Below, in pieces: positions 5,751 to 8,107 of a DNA stretch of 8,107 nt (within the stretch, counting starts at the first letter, position 1; every line of letters starts with the position of its first letter). Both the position numbers and the translations under genes were made by a program. Source of the stretch: Patescibacteria group bacterium (GTDB taxonomy: Bacteria; Patescibacteriota; Minisyncoccia; Minisyncoccales; Minisyncoccaceae); NCBI GenBank assembly GCA_012798645.1, contig JAAZMU010000052.1:1-8107 (forward strand). Reading direction: 5' to 3'. The notes beneath the pieces are model-generated. The model saw only the letters and a list, made by a program, of their open reading frames with translations. It was not told the origin of the DNA and did not search any database.

Positions 5751-6353
5751 ATGTTAGATTTAAAAAGGGAGTGGTTTAAGCCACAAGAAAGATTTATTGG
5801 AAGAACTCTAGGCAAGCTTCCAATAACTCCTAATCAATGGACATTTTTAAGTATAGTATTTGCACTAATAGGACTTTGCTTTGTGGTTAATTCTAATTTT
5901 TTTCTAGCCTTACTATTCTTTTTAATATCAGGTGTTTTAGACTTTGTAGATGGTTCAGTTGCAAGGGCAAAGAATATGGCTTCTAAAACAGGAGCCTATA
6001 TTGATACCATAGTAGATAGATATGTGGAAGGAATAATGTTTATGAGCCTATTATTTGTTTCTCTACCAGTTATAATGGTTCCTGCTTCTGTTTGGATATG
6101 CTTATCCATTTTTGGGTCAATAGTGACTACATATGCAAAGGCAGCTGCAAAAGAAAAAGAGCTTGTTACTCAAGAGCTTAAAGGAGGATTATTATCAAGA
6201 GGAGAAAGAATAATACTGTTATTATTTTTGTTTGCTTTATTGAGTTTTTCGCAATTTTATCCAGCAACTATTATTTTAATAATTATTGCTGTTTTATCTA
6301 ATTTTACAGCGCTTCAAAGGTTTTTTTCGGCGATTAATTTGAATAAGAAGTAA
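5751..6353 (+). CDS. CDP-alcohol phosphotransferase, likely phosphatidylinositol/archaetidylinositol phosphate synthase
   Basis: A 200-residue integral membrane enzyme with about six hydrophobic helices (roughly 30-48, 50-64, 93-110, 113-130, 152-168, 170-187). The family motif D-x2-DG-x2-AR-x8-G-x3-D-x3-D is complete: D64, D67, G68, A71, R72, G81, D85, D89. These aspartates bind the divalent metals and the CDP-diacylglycerol (or CDP-archaeol) donor. Because ino1 is in the same operon, the likely acceptor is inositol 1-phosphate, giving phosphatidylinositol phosphate. Glycerol phosphate is the other common acceptor and cannot be excluded from the motif alone. The sequence around the motif (GAYIDTIVDRYVEG) and the late LLSRGERI block resemble archaeal inositol-phosphate transferases in my memory. 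It starts one base after the preceding stop. No terminator was recognised after it. Confidence 0.88.
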   Translation: MLDLKREWFKPQERFIGRTLGKLPITPNQWTFLSIVFALIGLCFVVNSNFFLALLFFLISGVLDFVDGSVARAKNMASKTGAYIDTIVDRYVEGIMFMSLLFVSLPVIMVPASVWICLSIFGSIVTTYAKAAAKEKELVTQELKGGLLSRGERIILLLFLFALLSFSQFYPATIILIIIAVLSNFTALQRFFSAINLNKK

Positions 6354-6375
6354 TGAGATTTGGGAGTAGTGTTTC

Positions 6376-6405
6376 TTGACAAATGTATAAATATATGTGT
6401 AGTAT
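6376..6405 (+). promoter_or_regulatory. Promoter of the HAD/zinc-ribbon cassette
   Basis: TTGACA (6376-6381), an 18-base spacer, then TAGTAT (6400-6405). The start site would be near 6412, only about ten bases before the ATG at 6422, so the message would be nearly leaderless. The spacer also contains an AT-rich TATAAATATA, which would be read as a TATA box if the host were archaeal. Confidence 0.55.
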
Positions 6406-6421
6406 GTGTTTGGTACTTAAT

Positions 6422-7072
6422 ATGATTAAAGGAATAGTTTTTGATCTGGACGGCACGCTCTTTGCTACTGAGTATTATCAGTGGCAAGGTTGGGTTGTTC
6501 CATTGAAAAAGTATGGTGTGGAATTAACAAAGGCAAAGTATTTTGATTATGCTGGAAAAACAGGAGGAGATATTGAGAAAGAGATTGCACGTGATTTTGC
6601 TCTTTCTTTTAAAGAGGGTAGTCTTCTAAAGCAAAAGGAAAAGCTTTTAGAGAAGTGGTTCTCAACGGAAAGAATAAAATTAATGCCTTTTGCGAAAGAG
6701 GCTGTGGAGTATTTCAACACTAACTACAAGGTAGGGCTATGCACAGGAGGGCCAAGAGATGAGGCGCTCCTGAAGCTGGAGAGAAACGACTTCTTAAAGT
6801 ATTTCGAAAGCGTAACGACCCTAACTGATGTTGAGAGAGGAAAACCTTTCCCTGATATCTATGAAAAGGCGGTACAAAGGCTGGGGTTAAATGTCTCTGA
6901 GTGTCTGGCTTTGGAGGATACTCAATATGGTGTTCGATCAGCAAAGGATGCAGGACTTTATTGTTTTGCAATTCCTAATGAGTATTCGCGAAAACAAGAT
7001 TTTTCAAGGGCGGACGGAGTATTTCAAAGTCTTGAAGAAGTTGTTGCTTTCTTTGAGGAGGGAGAATGTTAA
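6422..7072 (+). CDS. HAD-superfamily hydrolase (beta-phosphoglucomutase/phosphatase-like)
   Basis: A 216-residue HAD enzyme, probably a small-molecule phosphatase or phosphomutase. Motif I is DLDGT (D8 nucleophile, D10 acid/base). Motif II is T108 in LCTGG, motif III is K141 in GKPFPDIYEKA, and motif IV is E165-D166 in LALEDTQYGV. The helical cap between motifs I and II (about 15-85) is of the C1 type seen in beta-phosphoglucomutase and phosphoglycolate phosphatase. The substrate cannot be told from sequence. An upstream in-frame ATG at 6383 would add 13 Cys/Met-rich residues, but it overlaps the promoter, and MIKGIVFDLDGT is the normal family beginning. It overlaps the next gene by seven bases. 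G+C is about 41%, with a 55% patch near 6721-6780, against about 30% in the gene before it; the cassette may be acquired. Confidence 0.9.
   Translation: MIKGIVFDLDGTLFATEYYQWQGWVVPLKKYGVELTKAKYFDYAGKTGGDIEKEIARDFALSFKEGSLLKQKEKLLEKWFSTERIKLMPFAKEAVEYFNTNYKVGLCTGGPRDEALLKLERNDFLKYFESVTTLTDVERGKPFPDIYEKAVQRLGLNVSECLALEDTQYGVRSAKDAGLYCFAIPNEYSRKQDFSRADGVFQSLEEVVAFFEEGEC
7056..7061 (+). promoter_or_regulatory. Strong Shine-Dalgarno AGGAGG
   Basis: A full AGGAGG four bases before the ATG at 7066, lying inside the last codons of the HAD gene. It is the only consensus ribosome-binding site I see in the window; the other starts are stop-start overlaps or AT-rich leaders. It fixes the start of the zinc-ribbon gene. 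Confidence 0.7.
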
Positions 7073-7497
7073 TATGGATTCTTTTAGGCGTAGCACTCTA
7101 CGCCTATGCAACTGTCCTTTTGATAGTAATATCTTACGATATGATTGTAGAGCTTACTAGGTGCGACCTTCTTACTGAGAAGGGATTAAGAAGAGAAAAT
7201 GAGTTCCATAGAGTAGCTAGGTTTTGCTCTACGTGCCATGGAATGGGTATGGTAAATGGCTGTCCCAAGTGTGGCAGTTGGTCAGGTCTAGGGAAGTATA
7301 AGGACATTGAGGGTAAGAGATATTATTTTATCGGCTTTGTCCCCGAGCGCAGTTCAGTCTGTACGTATTACAGATTAAGAGCTCGCTTGGGAAAAAAGAT
7401 TCTCTTTGAGTCTGCTTTTGATAAGCGGGGAAATCCTATGCTTGGCGAGGTGGCTGTATGGGCTGTTATTAAGACGAGGGAGGCATCATCATTTTGA
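7066..7497 (+). CDS. Membrane-anchored zinc-ribbon protein of unknown function
   Basis: I do not recognise this 143-residue protein. Residues 2-28 form one hydrophobic helix with no cleavage site that I can see, so it is probably a membrane anchor. A zinc ribbon follows: C54-x2-C57-x8-C66-x2-C69, with CHGMG and CGSWSG resembling half of a DnaJ-type CxxCxGxG pair. The remaining 70 residues are basic and aromatic, probably beta-rich (KRYYFIGFVPE, TYYRLRARLGKKILFE, EVAVWAVIKTRE). It is translated after the HAD gene with a seven-base overlap, so the two likely work together or are at least expressed together. G+C is about 44%, above all neighbours. A 9-bp perfect hairpin lies 19 bases into the coding sequence. 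The last codons and stop are part of the terminator hairpin and overlap the convergent PHP gene by nine bases. Confidence 0.75.
   Translation: MLIWILLGVALYAYATVLLIVISYDMIVELTRCDLLTEKGLRRENEFHRVARFCSTCHGMGMVNGCPKCGSWSGLGKYKDIEGKRYYFIGFVPERSSVCTYYRLRARLGKKILFESAFDKRGNPMLGEVAVWAVIKTREASSF
7085..7106. repeat. Perfect 9-bp inverted repeat early in the zinc-ribbon gene
   Basis: TAGGCGTAG (7085-7093), loop CACT, CTACGCCTA (7098-7106). It is a GC-rich stem with no following T-run, so not an intrinsic terminator. In RNA it would be a stable hairpin just downstream of the start codon. In DNA it is a compact dyad. It may affect translation of the second cistron, or be a coincidence of the coding sequence. 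Confidence 0.6.
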
Positions 7498-7520
7498 TGA
7501 TTCGTTAGGCCTCTTTTTTT
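7480..7520 (+). terminator. Intrinsic terminator ending the cassette
   Basis: Outer stem GAGGC (7480-7484) pairs with GCCTC (7509-7513). Inner stem ATCATCA (7485-7491), loop TTT, TGATGAT (7495-7501). A seven-base bulge (7502-7508) separates the stems on the 3' side. Seven Ts follow at 7514-7520. It acts rightward; read leftward there is no T-run. The stops of both convergent genes lie within the inner stem-loop. Confidence 0.75.
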
Positions 7521-8106
7521 GTAATTTTTTTAATAGTGATGTAAAAGCATAAAACAAAGGTGCTTTTTTGCCGTGGATTTTAACTTGTTTTTTGACTAGC
7601 TTTTCTTTGAATTCATTTAAATCTTTAGCACCACATTCTACATATGCATAACCACAAGCTCCAGCATTATGACAGTCTGAACCTGCAGTCATAATTAGAT
7701 TATTTTGTCTTGCAAAATTAAATGCTTTTTTGTCTGGACCAGATATTGGTCTTTTTGCGTTAAAGACTTCGATTCCATCTACATTGTATTTTTTAATATC
7801 ATCCTTAAATCCTCCTGGTTTGTAAAAAGGATGGGGGATAATAGCTAATCCGCCCTGCCGATGTATTTCTTTTATGATTTCTTTGGGAGAACACCCTTTC
7901 ATTTTAATTTCTTCTTGCAGAAAAAGACCTAAAATATCACCTTTACTTGACTTTATTTCTTCTCCCAGGATTAGAATAGCATTTAGTTCCTTAGCAGCTA
8001 TTATGGCATCATTCCATCCTGATGTGGTGTCGTGATCAGTTATTGCAATACCGTCTAAGCCTTTTTTTAGGGCTTCTTTTATTACATTATAGGGGGATGA
8101 TAAAGC
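7489..8106 (-). CDS. PHP-domain metal-dependent phosphoesterase, 5' end off window
   Basis: The frame is open from the right edge, so the Met codon at 7902 is internal, not the start. The 205 visible residues begin with ALSSPYNVIKEALKKGLDG and contain AITDHDTTSG (TDHD at partial positions 23-26), LILGEEIKSS (E49/E50), IIPHPF (H92) and AGSDCH (D144, H146). These are metal-binding motifs II to IV of the PHP fold; the first, DLHxH-type motif is about 15-20 residues beyond the edge. The architecture matches stand-alone bacterial PHP phosphoesterases of the YciV/RNase AM type, which hydrolyse nucleoside bisphosphates or short RNA 5' ends. The precise substrate here is unknown. The C-terminus is Lys-rich and ends inside the convergent terminator hairpin, overlapping the zinc-ribbon gene by nine bases. 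Codon use and G+C (about 33%) fit the host, not the cassette. Confidence 0.9.
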   Translation of the reverse strand, partial: ALSSPYNVIKEALKKGLDGIAITDHDTTSGWNDAIIAAKELNAILILGEEIKSSKGDILGLFLQEEIKMKGCSPKEIIKEIHRQGGLAIIPHPFYKPGGFKDDIKKYNVDGIEVFNAKRPISGPDKKAFNFARQNNLIMTAGSDCHNAGACGYAYVECGAKDLNEFKEKLVKKQVKIHGKKAPLFYAFTSLLKKLQKKRPNESSK

Positions 8107-8107
8107 A

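Noticed and set aside
6383..6421. Upstream HAD start giving 13 extra residues.
   Set aside because: It overlaps the promoter -10 region, and the HAD fold begins at MIKGIVFDLDGT.
6720..7160. Open frames 6720-6971 (minus) and 6891-7160 (plus).
   Set aside because: Both are shadows of the HAD and zinc-ribbon genes in other frames and lack recognisable motifs.
3933..7497. UGA recoding as glycine (Gracilibacteria/Absconditabacteria code).
   Set aside because: TGA sits exactly at natural ends of the PadR-like, zinc-ribbon and PHP genes, so the standard bacterial code fits.
7489..7902. PHP protein as a complete 137-aa gene starting at 7902.
   Set aside because: The frame stays open to the right edge and encodes the essential TDHD motif upstream of that Met.
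1..8107. CRISPR array, IS element, integrase or attachment site at the tRNA.
   Set aside because: No regularly spaced repeats, transposase or integrase motifs were seen, and there is no obvious duplicate of the tRNA 3' end.

Overview
This AT-rich window (roughly 30-35% G+C over most of its length) reads as ordinary chromosome from a small-genome bacterium. My best guess is a Patescibacteria/CPR (Parcubacteria-like) lineage. Support for Bacteria: a dnaK-dnaJ pair, a three-domain EF-P instead of aIF5A, a tRNA-Lys with discriminator A, two TTGACA promoters with good -10 spacing, and hairpin/U-tract terminators. Four genes look more archaeal in style: the methylthiotransferase, the inositol-phosphate synthase, the CDP-alcohol phosphotransferase and the short PadR-like proteins. 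A DPANN archaeon with acquired bacterial genes is therefore the main alternative. TGA is used as a normal stop, which argues against the recoded Gracilibacteria/Absconditabacteria.

Left part (1-2951, + strand): the 3' end of dnaK, a stop-start overlap into dnaJ, a terminator-like hairpin, then tRNA-Lys(UUU). Eight bases after the tRNA begins an archaeal/eukaryotic-type t6A37 methylthiotransferase. tRNA-Lys(UUU) is the classical substrate of that enzyme family, so substrate and modifying enzyme sit side by side.

Middle (2952-6353): a leftward operon of a PadR-like regulator, an unrecognised 139-aa protein and EF-P with arginine at its tip. It diverges from a rightward operon of inositol-1-phosphate synthase, a second PadR-like protein and a CDP-alcohol phosphotransferase. 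Together the first and third of these could make an inositol phospholipid headgroup. The 85-bp divergent gap holds a promoter on each strand and a perfect 6+6 bp inverted repeat over the rightward -10, a likely operator.

Right part (6354-8107): a two-gene cassette (HAD hydrolase, then a membrane-anchored zinc-ribbon protein) with its own promoter and terminator. Its G+C is clearly higher (about 41-44%), and it carries the only strong Shine-Dalgarno in the window, so it may be acquired. It converges on a PHP-domain phosphoesterase whose 5' end lies beyond the right edge. Apart from the EF-P/PadR/inositol region and the tRNA/methylthiotransferase pair, the content is housekeeping. I see no mobile element, CRISPR array or integrase.
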